Part shown: positions 8,201-14,392 of the stretch, piece after piece
How the letters are laid out: every line of letters begins with the position of its first letter
Position numbering within the stretch: the stretch's first letter is position 1
Program-made: the position numbers and the translations under genes
Source of the DNA: Tannerellaceae bacterium
GTDB taxonomy: Bacteria; Bacteroidota; Bacteroidia; Bacteroidales; Tannerellaceae
DNA: 15,106 bases
Direction: 5' to 3'
NCBI GenBank assembly: GCA_031267205.1
Contig: JAIRZN010000161.1
Location: 1 to 15,106 of the forward strand
The notes under the pieces: model-generated
The model's input: only the letters and a program-made list of their open reading frames with translations
Database searches by the model: none
What the model was told of the DNA's origin: nothing

Positions 8201-9709
8201 ATATTTGATCTGAAAAATGTCAACCCCAAGGCGCGCGTCAGCGTGAAATTGGTAGCGGAGAGCGGAATAGGCACAATAGCCGCAGGAGTGGCTAAAGCAA
8301 AGGCTGACTCTATCGTCATAAGCGGTACGGAAGGAGGCACGGGAGCCAGCCCCGTCAGTTCCATTAAACATGCCGGACTGTCGGGCGAGTTAGGATTAGC
8401 CGAAACGCAGCAGACATTGGTGATGAACAATCTCCGCGGTTTCGTCAGGTTACAGACCGACGGCCAACTGAAAACAGGTAAAGACATTATCATAGCTACG
8501 CTTCTGGGCGCCGAAGAATACGGCTTCGCCACCAGCGCGCTTATTGTATTGGGATGTGTGATGATGCGCAAATGCCACCTCAACACCTGTCCCGTCGGCG
8601 TAGCTACGCAGAATGTCGAACTGCGTAAACGGTTCACCGGTAAGCATGAGTACCTGTTAAATTTCTTCCGTTTCTTAGCCGAAGAAGTGCGCGAGCATCT
8701 GGCGGCTATGGGCTTTCGCCGTATAGACGAGGTGATAGGGCGAAGCGATTTGCTGACGGTGCGCAATACCGGCGTGCATCCTAAAGCCGGCAAAGTAGAT
8801 TTCTCCCGCCTGCTTTATTTCCCGCCCGCAGCCAATGCCCTTTCATGGCAAAAAGAGCAGGATCATAAGATAGAGCATGTGTTGGACAGGAATCTTATCC
8901 GCGAAGCGTCAGAGGCTTTGGAACGTAAGACCCCGGTAGAGATAAGTATAGATATTGCAAACACCGACCGTACGATAGGCGCTATGTTATCGGGAGAGGT
9001 AGCCAGGCGTTACGGCAGCAAAGGCTTGCCGGATAATACCATCGTCATCAAAGCCAAAGGGTCTGCCGGACAAAGCTTCGGCGCTTTCCTCGCCGCAGGC
9101 ATATTCCTTCGATTGGAAGGTGAAGCCAACGATTACCTGGGCAAGGGTCTTTCCGGCGGACGTATCGTAGTGGTGCCCCCTGCCGGAAGCGCATTCTTGT
9201 CTGAAAACAACATAATCGCAGGCAATACCCTCCTCTATGGGGCTACTTCCGGCGAGGTGTATATCAACGGGCGTGCAGGTGAACGCTTCTGCGTGCGTAA
9301 TAGCGGAGCTACGGCCGTAGTTGAGGGCGTAGGCGACCATTGCTGCGAATATATGACGGGAGGACGTACCGTGGTGCTTGGCTCTACGGGTAAGAACTTT
9401 GCCGCCGGCATGAGCGGGGGTATTGCATACGTTCTGAATATTGATGATACGTTCGACTATTTCTGTAATATGGAAATGGTGGAATTATCGTTGGTGGAAG
9501 ACAATGCCGACAGGACGGAACTTCGGAAACTCGTCTCGGCCCACGCGCTACATACACAAAGCTCGCAGGCTAAGCATATCCTGGAAAATTGGGATGAATA
9601 CATAGAACGCTTCATCAAGGTCACTCCTTTTGAATACAAGAAGATCTTGCATGAGCAGAAGATGGAAGCTATCAACCGGAAGATCGCACAAATAGAGAAC
9701 GACTATTAA
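5228..9709 (+). CDS. gltB: Glutamate synthase (NADPH) large subunit
   Basis: This subunit takes the amide nitrogen of glutamine and transfers it to 2-oxoglutarate, giving two glutamates; electrons arrive through GltD. The 1493-residue length is normal for the bacterial alpha subunit. The N-terminal glutaminase domain begins after a short propeptide: Cys15 in EHDACGVG should become the N-terminal nucleophile after cleavage. HRGAESADNKTGDGAG (44-59) is the usual glutaminase motif. The FMN-binding synthase domain starts near residue 860 with TGAMSFGSISKEAHE (863-877) and contains SGTEGGTGASP. The 3Fe-4S ligands are C1110, C1116 and C1121 in CVMMRKCHLNTC. A C-terminal beta-helix (GXGXG) domain follows from about 1240. 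The gene begins 9 bp after glnN and ends 12 bp before gltD. Positions about 7640-7790 are visibly richer in A/T than the rest. Confidence 0.97.
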   Translation: MTQSLYRTEYEHDACGVGLLVNIRGDKSHEIVDKGLQVLENMLHRGAESADNKTGDGAGIMTQIPHEFILLQGIPVPEKGKYGTGLVFLSKEKEQAGHYLGLLKETLSEERLKLLAVRDIPVNSDVLGETSRASEPDIKQIFVVEEEPSDAIERKLYIVRKKLEKKVNASTLVDKRNFYIVSLSSKRIIYKGMLSSTQLREYFPDLSNPYYTSGLALVHSRFSTNTFPTWDLAQPFRLLGHNGEINTIRGNRYWLEARESVLQASALGGRKELFPILQQAMSDSASLDNVLEYLVMAGMSLPHALSMLIPESWNDKNPISPQLKAFYEYHSILMEPWDGPATLLFSDGRYAGGMLDRNGLRPARYLITNNDTMVIASEAGVLPFDASQIKEKGRLQPGKILLIDTEKRQVYYDKELKEELASAYPYRDWLAKNRIILSDIHSGRTVKHSVDMYPELQKAFGYSKEDIRKIIMPMVCEGKEPTGSMGNDTPLAVLSLNPQRLFNYFRQLFAQVTNPPIDPIREELVMSLYLYIGCQEANMFEPSPDQCKMVRLQCPVITNEDLDILTHLEYKGFKTITIPMLFAAGEGTDGLEKAIDGLCKQAEKAVDEGYNYIILSDRGVNAEQAPIPSLLALSAIHHHLIDKRKRMQTAIVIETGEACEVMHFALLFGFGASAVNPYMAYAILDDLVKRHEVQLDYHTAEKNYIKAVSKGLLKIISKMGISTLSSYRGAQIFEAVGIGEETLNRYFRGMSSTVGGIDLSDIAADVMRMHAGGFNTDETPQLENQGIYAYRKDGEYHAWNPETISKLQIATRLCDYTKFKEYTDIVDNKTTPVFLRDFITYKRNPIDISEVEPVESITRRFVTGAMSFGSISKEAHESMAIALNMLNGKSNTGEGGEDPARFLTGEDGLNRRSAIKQIASGRFGVTTEYLVNADELQIKIAQGAKPGEGGQLPGFKVDKIIAATRHSIPGITLISPPPHHDIYSIEDLAQLIFDLKNVNPKARVSVKLVAESGIGTIAAGVAKAKADSIVISGTEGGTGASPVSSIKHAGLSGELGLAETQQTLVMNNLRGFVRLQTDGQLKTGKDIIIATLLGAEEYGFATSALIVLGCVMMRKCHLNTCPVGVATQNVELRKRFTGKHEYLLNFFRFLAEEVREHLAAMGFRRIDEVIGRSDLLTVRNTGVHPKAGKVDFSRLLYFPPAANALSWQKEQDHKIEHVLDRNLIREASEALERKTPVEISIDIANTDRTIGAMLSGEVARRYGSKGLPDNTIVIKAKGSAGQSFGAFLAAGIFLRLEGEANDYLGKGLSGGRIVVVPPAGSAFLSENNIIAGNTLLYGATSGEVYINGRAGERFCVRNSGATAVVEGVGDHCCEYMTGGRTVVLGSTGKNFAAGMSGGIAYVLNIDDTFDYFCNMEMVELSLVEDNADRTELRKLVSAHALHTQSSQAKHILENWDEYIERFIKVTPFEYKKILHEQKMEAINRKIAQIENDY

Positions 9710-9721
9710 TCCTTACAGACA

Positions 9722-11119
9722 ATGGGTAATCCAAAAGCATTCTTAACAATCAACAGGAAAGAAGCAGGCTATAGGTCTGTCCTGGAACGTATCGAAGATT
9801 TCGGGGAAGTCGAACAAACACTGAATACGGAAGACCGCATGTTGCAGGCGTCCCGCTGCATGGACTGTGGCGTTCCGTTTTGCCATTGGGCTTGTCCGGT
9901 CGCTAATTGTATGCCTGAATGGCAAGATTCTCTTTACCAGGGAAAATGGCAGGAGGCCTACGACAGACTGTCGGCTACGAACAATTTCCCTGAATTTACC
10001 GGACGCGTATGTCCCGCCTTATGCGAGAAGAGTTGCGTGCTTAACCTGCAAGGCGTTCCGGTTACCATTCGCGAGAACGAAGTCGCCATCGTAGAACATG
10101 CCTTTCAGGAGGGTTATATCAAACCTCGTTGTCCACGCCGGCGCACCGGCAAGAAGGTGGCTGTCATCGGCTCCGGGCCGGCAGGATTAGCCGTCGCCGA
10201 CATGCTGAACCGCAAAGGGCATAGCGTCACCGTCATCGAAAAAGACGAGACGCCGGGCGGACTGCTGCGCTTTGGCATCCCCGACTTCAAACTGAACAAG
10301 AAGATTATAGACCGCAGGATAAGTCTGCTCGAAGCTGAGGGTATTGACTTTAAAAATAATACGGAGGTAGGGAAAGACCTTTCCGTCGAAGACCTCATGA
10401 AGGGTTTCGATGCCGTATGCCTCTGCACAGGATCAGGTAAAGCGCGAGACCTCACGGTGGAGGGGCGCGACTTGAAAGGCGTCTATTTCGCCCTTCAGTT
10501 GTTGCAACAGCAAAACAGACTGGTACGCGGAATGGATGTGCCGGAACAAGAACGTATATCGACGGAAAACAAACATGTATTGATAATCGGCGGAGGCGAC
10601 ACAGGCTCCGATTGCGTCGGCACGGCGGTCAGGCAGAAAGCGGCGTCAGTCACGCAAATAGAGATACTCCCTGAGCCTCCCGAAGGCGTTAATCCCGATA
10701 CCCCATGGCCTCTTTACCCGAACATACTGAAGACGTCAAGCTCGCACAAGGAAGGTTGCACTCGCCGCTGGTCGATCGCCTCCCGCCGCTTCATCGGCGA
10801 AAAAGGGACGCTTGCGGGCGTCGAAGTGACCGACATCCAAACCGGAGCGACCGAGGTTATCAAGGCTGACATGGTATTTTTGTCTATGGGATTTGTGCAT
10901 CCCGTACATGAAGGATTACTCGACAGCCTGGGAGTAGCCTACGACGCACGCGGTAACGTAGCGACCATGACTGAATCGAAAACGTCGGTCGACAAGGTCT
11001 TCGTTGCCGGCGACGCCTCGTCGGGCGCCAGCTTGGTCGTCAGGGCTATTGATTCCGGTCGCAAAGCCGCCGCTTCTATCCACAAATATCTTAACCTGCC
11101 CACATGTGGGAAAGCTTAA
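9722..11119 (+). CDS. gltD: Glutamate synthase (NADPH) small subunit
   Basis: This is the flavin and iron-sulfur subunit of GOGAT, passing electrons from NAD(P)H through FAD and 4Fe-4S clusters to GltB. The 465 residues show the N-terminal cysteine cluster (C46, C49, C54, C58, C63, then C97, C101, C105). The FAD-binding VIGSGPAG (148-155) is followed by ETPGGLLRFGIP, a second nucleotide-binding site IIGGGDTG (288-295) for NADPH, and the terminal VFVAGDASSGASLVVRAIDSGRKAA (426-450, split over the FAD site). It is the last gene of the operon, 12 bp after gltB. The oddity is its end: after the normal helix ending HKYL, the last residues PTCGKA and the TAA stop lie within the first unit of a 42-bp tandem array. 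The enzyme core looks intact, so the tail is probably harmless. Confidence 0.96.
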   Translation: MGNPKAFLTINRKEAGYRSVLERIEDFGEVEQTLNTEDRMLQASRCMDCGVPFCHWACPVANCMPEWQDSLYQGKWQEAYDRLSATNNFPEFTGRVCPALCEKSCVLNLQGVPVTIRENEVAIVEHAFQEGYIKPRCPRRRTGKKVAVIGSGPAGLAVADMLNRKGHSVTVIEKDETPGGLLRFGIPDFKLNKKIIDRRISLLEAEGIDFKNNTEVGKDLSVEDLMKGFDAVCLCTGSGKARDLTVEGRDLKGVYFALQLLQQQNRLVRGMDVPEQERISTENKHVLIIGGGDTGSDCVGTAVRQKAASVTQIEILPEPPEGVNPDTPWPLYPNILKTSSSHKEGCTRRWSIASRRFIGEKGTLAGVEVTDIQTGATEVIKADMVFLSMGFVHPVHEGLLDSLGVAYDARGNVATMTESKTSVDKVFVAGDASSGASLVVRAIDSGRKAAASIHKYLNLPTCGKA

Positions 11120-11432
11120 ACCGGTAGTCTTTGGAGGTTTCCCACATGTGTGCAAGCTTAAACCGGTAGTGCTTGGAGGTTTCCCACATGTGTGCAAGCT
11201 TAAACCGGTAGTGTTTGGAGGTTTCCCACATGTGTGCAAGCTTAAACCGGTAGTGTTTGGAGGTTTCCCACATGTGTGCAAGCTTAAATCAGTAGTACTT
11301 GGAGGTTTCCCACATGTGTGCAAGCTTAAACCGGTAGTACTTGGAACTTTCCCACATGTGTGCAAGCTTAAATCAGTAGTACTTGGAGGTTTCCCACATG
11401 TGTGCAAGCTTAAATGCAGCATTTGGAGCTTT
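11099..11432. repeat. Tandem array of eight 42-bp units at the gltD 3' end
   Basis: Units start at 11099, 11141, 11183, 11225, 11267, 11309, 11351 and 11393. The first seven are exactly 42 bp; the last is 40 bp and diverges after its first half. Units 3 and 4 are identical, as are 5 and 7. In units 2-8 the first 22 bp are invariant: CCCACATGTGTG, then CAAGCTTAAA. The remaining 20 bp vary slightly (CCGGTAGT or TCAGTAGT, then GTTTGGAGG, ACTTGGAGG or ACTTGGAAC). Unit 1 differs in the middle (GGGAAAGC for GTGCAAGC), which makes CCCACATGTGGG a perfect 12-bp palindrome. Each unit holds the palindromes CACATGTG and AAGCTT, most also ACCGGT. GGTTT at the end of one unit and AAACC inside the next could pair. 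It fills the gap between gltD and the reductase gene. Its function is unknown; it is not CRISPR because the variable halves are near copies of one another. Confidence 0.97.
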
Positions 11433-11445
11433 CCCTTCGGGAAGG
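11429..11445 (+). terminator. Weak stem-loop after the repeat array
   Basis: CTTTCCC (11429-11435) can pair with GGGAAGG (11439-11445) around a TTC loop, with one G-T pair, giving a 7-bp stem. It begins in the last four bases of the repeat array. No T-tract follows, so it is not a convincing intrinsic terminator, but it is the only hairpin of this kind seen between gltD and the next promoter and may serve as a 3'-end or processing signal of the gltBD transcript. Confidence 0.3.
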
Positions 11446-11553
11446 AAATCGCCGGCGCGGACTTGTAGCCCGTCCTGTTTTCAGCGAATGAAACCTGATA
11501 TGGCGCGCTTCGCCGAAGTCTTACTTTATCTCATTGAAAAACATGAGGCTTGC

Positions 11554-11581
11554 TTGGTTGCCGGAAAATAATGTATTTTTG
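11554..11581 (+). promoter_or_regulatory. Promoter of the aldo/keto reductase gene
   Basis: TTG at 11554-11556 and TATTTTTG at 11574-11581 are 17 nt apart, fitting the Bacteroidota consensus. Transcription would begin near 11588, leaving about 33 nt of A/T-rich leader before ATG 11621. The rest of 11446-11553, between the array and this promoter, holds nothing I recognise. Confidence 0.55.
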
Positions 11582-11620
11582 CGCTCATTGATTCATCTCT
11601 TTTTTAATTCATTTATAATT

Positions 11621-12514
11621 ATGAAGTACACGCGACGCAGTTTTATTAAGACAGGCACAATAGGCCTGGGCGGTCTCTGGCTCACAGGCAGCGCAGGGAT
11701 CCGGCAAACACAACAGTTTCACGACCCGTATGAGATTGTAGAAATAGGCAGGACGGGAATAAAGACCACACGCTTATGTATGGGAACAGGCATACGCGCA
11801 AGCGGCGGCGTCTCTAACCTTACGCGCAGCGGACACGAGAACAGCGTCCAACTGATACGCGAGATATACGGACGGGGCGTGCGCATGTTCGACGCCGCCG
11901 ATTCTTACGGCACGCATACAATACTGGGCGACGCGCTCAAGGTATATCCGCGACGAGATTTTACGATATTCACCAAGATATGGTTTGCTACGCGCGACGC
12001 CGAACGGGTGAACATAGACGCCGTCGTCGACCGCTTCCTGAAGGAACTGCAGACGGACTATATCGACGGCGTCCTCCTGCATTGCCTCACGACGGGCGAG
12101 TGGGTGACGGAGTTGAGCGATTACATGGAAGCTATCGACAGGCTGAAGCAAAAGGGCGTCATACGCGCGCACGGCGTCTCCTGCCATTCGCTCGACGCTA
12201 TGAAAGCGGCGGCGCTGGAACCATGGGTGGATACGTGCCACTGCCGTTACAATCCTTTCGGCCCGCGAATGGACGACACGGTAGAAAACGTAGCTCCGGT
12301 AGTCACACAACTGCACAAGGCAGGTAAAGGCGTTATCGGCATGAAGATATACGGTGAAGGCACATTCGCCAACGACCCGGAAAAGAAAAACCAGAGCTTG
12401 AAATACCTCCTTCACTCAGGCGATGTCGATATATTAGATATAGGTATGGACAAGATGAGCGACCTCACCGATACGGAAGAGCGCATAAGGCTTGTCAACA
12501 GGATAAACGCATGA
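11621..12514 (+). CDS. Tat-exported aldo/keto reductase
   Basis: This 297-residue protein belongs to the aldo/keto reductase superfamily of (alpha/beta)8-barrel enzymes that normally reduce carbonyls with NAD(P)H; the substrate is unknown. It begins with a twin-arginine signal, TRRSFIKTG (residues 4-12), followed by a hydrophobic GLGGLWLTGSAG stretch, so it is predicted to go folded to the periplasm. The catalytic tetrad is visible: D91 and Y96 (FDAADSYG), K119 (IFTKIW) and H154 (LLHCL). DYIDGVLLHC and GVIRAHGVSCHS are family strands. The frame is open back to 11534, but the ATG at 11621 is chosen because the Tat motif starts there and the promoter lies at 11554-11581. It converges with the lipoprotein gene, with 14 bp between the stops. 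An exported enzyme of this family could act on sugars and might carry its cofactor across, but that is inference. Confidence 0.88.
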   Translation: MKYTRRSFIKTGTIGLGGLWLTGSAGIRQTQQFHDPYEIVEIGRTGIKTTRLCMGTGIRASGGVSNLTRSGHENSVQLIREIYGRGVRMFDAADSYGTHTILGDALKVYPRRDFTIFTKIWFATRDAERVNIDAVVDRFLKELQTDYIDGVLLHCLTTGEWVTELSDYMEAIDRLKQKGVIRAHGVSCHSLDAMKAAALEPWVDTCHCRYNPFGPRMDDTVENVAPVVTQLHKAGKGVIGMKIYGEGTFANDPEKKNQSLKYLLHSGDVDILDIGMDKMSDLTDTEERIRLVNRINA

Positions 12515-12528
12515 ACGACGCGCCTACC

Positions 12529-13683
12529 TCACTTCGGCAGGTTACGGACGTCGGCCTCCAGCGTCCCCAATTCGTCAACACGTTTGATAAGGTTGCCCTT
12601 TTTGTCAATCAGGAAAAGAGCGGGCAGCCTCCTTATATTATACAGCGCGGCTATCTGCGAATAGACCGATTCGGGGTCGCGCACGCATATCCAAGGTAAA
12701 CCGGAAGCTATGTTCTTCCAGTAATGCAAATCGGCGTCTAAGGATACTTGATAGATTTCCAACCCGTTTTGGTTATACCTGGCGTAAAGGTCGCCCAGAG
12801 TCGTATTAAGCTCAGGCGACCATTCGCTTTGATAGGCGGTAAAGTTGAGGATCACATTCTTGCCTTCGGCTATGGCGGAGAGGGCGATCTTCTCGTTCCT
12901 GAGGTCAGGCAGCGATATGTCGAGGTAACTTATCTCCGAGACGTTTACCGCCGCTTCTTCGTTTAAAGCCCGCTGCTGGCGGATGATCTTAATGGATTGC
13001 AAGGCTAAGTTATGCAGGTGTTGCGCGCGTGCGCCGGCAGGGTAATAATGGTCGAAGCTGGTCGCTACGGCTGCATACGCCTTAGAATCATCCTTATTAT
13101 ACAGGTCGAAAAACAGCAACCCGTCTATCTGCTGGAACAGGGCGAAGTATGCGGCTGCAGACATGGGCGCGGCGTATATATAGCGGCGTGCAAACTCCTT
13201 GTAATCGTCGGCCGCCTTAGCAACCAGCCTTTGGTACGTCGTGTCGGGAATCAGGTTGCCTTCGCGCTCTTTACGCAGCCTGCCGATAGCCTGGTTGGCG
13301 TCTAACTGGGCGAGGGTTATCGCCTTGATTGCTTTGGCATTCTCCGACCCCTCTACGCTGTAAGAAGTGGCGAACGTGCCTGCGTCGGCGGCGAAGTCCA
13401 GGGTCTCCGTCGAATCGACGGCGAAGTTTATCCACTGGTTATTCAGCCGGAGGCGGTAAAATTCGGGATACTGCGGGCGTCCTTTCTTGAAGGTAAACTT
13501 CCCTGCCGCCGTAAGCTTGAGCGAATCAAGGACTTTTACGGATGATATGCCTACGTTTTCAAGGTACACAACCTGCCCGTCGGCTCCGGCGATGACTCCT
13601 TTGACTGTAAATTCCGACTCGCTGCACGCCGTCAGCGCTATACTTATGATAATCCACAACAGGGATATAGATATTGGTTTCAT
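12529..13683 (-). CDS. DUF4369/thioredoxin-fold lipoprotein lacking CxxC
   Basis: This 384-residue envelope protein has a lipoprotein signal, with lipobox LTAC (17-20) and Cys20 as the lipidated residue. Residues about 24-115 resemble the DUF4369 beta domain (FTVKGVIAGADGQVVYLENV). A helical middle follows, then a TlpA/AhpC-like thioredoxin domain from about 255 to the end. In that domain the strand VILNFTAY (277-284) leads into QSEWSPEL, where the usual CxxC is replaced by S286-E-W-S289. The cis-proline site survives in RRLPALFLID (351-360, P354). It therefore keeps the fold but cannot run thiol-disulfide exchange through that site; a binding or scaffold role is possible. Related Bacteroidota proteins often come as expanded families beside surface nutrient systems, but no SusC/D pair is in view. 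It is convergent with the reductase gene and divergent from the gene at 13934. Confidence 0.85.
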   Translation of the reverse strand: MKPISISLLWIIISIALTACSESEFTVKGVIAGADGQVVYLENVGISSVKVLDSLKLTAAGKFTFKKGRPQYPEFYRLRLNNQWINFAVDSTETLDFAADAGTFATSYSVEGSENAKAIKAITLAQLDANQAIGRLRKEREGNLIPDTTYQRLVAKAADDYKEFARRYIYAAPMSAAAYFALFQQIDGLLFFDLYNKDDSKAYAAVATSFDHYYPAGARAQHLHNLALQSIKIIRQQRALNEEAAVNVSEISYLDISLPDLRNEKIALSAIAEGKNVILNFTAYQSEWSPELNTTLGDLYARYNQNGLEIYQVSLDADLHYWKNIASGLPWICVRDPESVYSQIAALYNIRRLPALFLIDKKGNLIKRVDELGTLEADVRNLPK

Positions 13684-13720
13684 TTTAGTTTACTTAACTT
13701 ACCGGTTCGATATTTTGTTG

Positions 13721-13750
13721 CAAATATACACTATTTTACATCTGCACAAA
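13721..13750 (-). promoter_or_regulatory. Promoter of the DUF4369 lipoprotein gene
   Basis: Read on the minus strand, TTTG (complement of 13747-13750) is followed after 18 nt by TATATTTG (complement of 13721-13728), a near-perfect Bacteroidota promoter. The start point would fall near 13714, giving a leader of about 30 nt before the ATG ending at 13683. It is the strongest promoter match in the window. Confidence 0.7.
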
Positions 13751-13933
13751 ACGATTACACATTATTTTTCATAACATGCCGCATATAGCCCTATACCCTG
13801 CGCTTGGTAGAGATATGATAGATAACGAACTTTTTTTGACAGGGATTCACACATGCGAAAGAAACCGGGAACGTAATATTGCAATACAAATTCCGGAAAA
13901 TCCGTTCTTCAACCATCAGAATACTGAAAGAAA
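13751..13933. other. Divergent intergenic spacer, little recognised
   Basis: This stretch lies between the lipoprotein promoter and the small secreted protein gene. For the + strand gene the only candidate -7 element is TAATATTG at 13874-13881, which has one mismatch to TAnnTTTG and no TTG at proper spacing; a TTTG at 13835-13838 is too far upstream. So the + promoter is not identified. No hairpin, repeat or RNA gene was recognised. Confidence 0.5.
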
Positions 13934-14380
13934 ATGAAAAACATCGTACTAATCTTCTTATTATTGACAACTTGCATCGCCGGCGCCGACGCGCAATACC
14001 ATATCGGCGAAGTGCGCCTGTGGGACAAATATCCTCCCGAAGTACAAGAAAGGGGCTTTGGAGTGAATCAATCCAAACTGATTCAAATGGACAACGACCC
14101 GCAGCTCGAAGAGGTCTTCCTCTTTAGCTCCGACAACGGACATTACCCGTATTTCGACATCTTCAAGATATACTATGTCATCATAGATTATCACACGAAG
14201 GAGGTTAAATACAAATCCGACGTCGTCCTCTCGACAGAAAGAACGCTCCTGCTCGAAGACCGTAACAACGACGGGAAATTCGAACTCTACCGGCGCTACT
14301 TCCGCAACGGTAGCTTCACAGTTGACAAGCAGGGCAACAACCTTGCCGTAACATGGGTTTATGATTGCATCTCATTTTAA
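13934..14380 (+). CDS. Small secreted protein of unknown function
   Basis: I do not recognise this 148-residue protein. It starts with a clear type I signal peptide (basic MKN, hydrophobic IVLIFLLLTT, cleavage likely after GADA at residue 20), so the mature part of about 128 residues is periplasmic or secreted. A Cys at 14 lacks a good lipobox. Two short acidic, beta-rich segments look alike: QMDNDPQLEEVFLF (51-64) and EDRNNDGKFELYRRYF (108-123). The second resembles a calcium-loop pattern (D-x-N-x-D-G-x-x-E), which is suggestive only. Two cysteines, C14 (in the signal) and C145, cannot both remain in the mature protein. It is 12 bp upstream of the ThuA-like gene and may be co-transcribed with it. 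Start ATG is supported by the signal peptide and the A-rich leader. Confidence 0.75.
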   Translation: MKNIVLIFLLLTTCIAGADAQYHIGEVRLWDKYPPEVQERGFGVNQSKLIQMDNDPQLEEVFLFSSDNGHYPYFDIFKIYYVIIDYHTKEVKYKSDVVLSTERTLLLEDRNNDGKFELYRRYFRNGSFTVDKQGNNLAVTWVYDCISF

Positions 14381-14392
14381 AGAAATAACCGC

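Noticed and set aside
10916..11422. Minus-strand frame with repeated LSLHTCGKPPSTTG
   Set aside because: It is a by-product of the tandem repeat and of the gltD antisense strand; no minus-strand promoter of the TAnnTTTG type lies upstream.
11099..11432. CRISPR array
   Set aside because: The 22-bp conserved half and 20-bp variable half superficially resemble repeat and spacer, but the variable halves are near copies of each other, the unit is too short, and no cas gene is nearby.
11004..11468. Open frame on the + strand through the repeat array, reading 14-residue repeats like FPHVCKLKPVVFGG
   Set aside because: It starts inside gltD, has no promoter or leader, and stays open only because the unit is a multiple of three. 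Two minus-strand frames are open through the same array for the same reason. Unit-to-unit changes include non-synonymous ones and give no sign of coding selection.
11534..11620. Upstream ATG giving a longer aldo/keto reductase
   Set aside because: It would bury the Tat signal 29 residues inside the protein, and the promoter at 11554-11581 lies downstream of it.
13846..13869. A diverged copy of the 42-bp repeat (ACACATGCGAAAG then AAACCGG)
   Set aside because: It resembles unit 1 only if gaps are allowed, lacks the palindrome, and could easily arise by chance.
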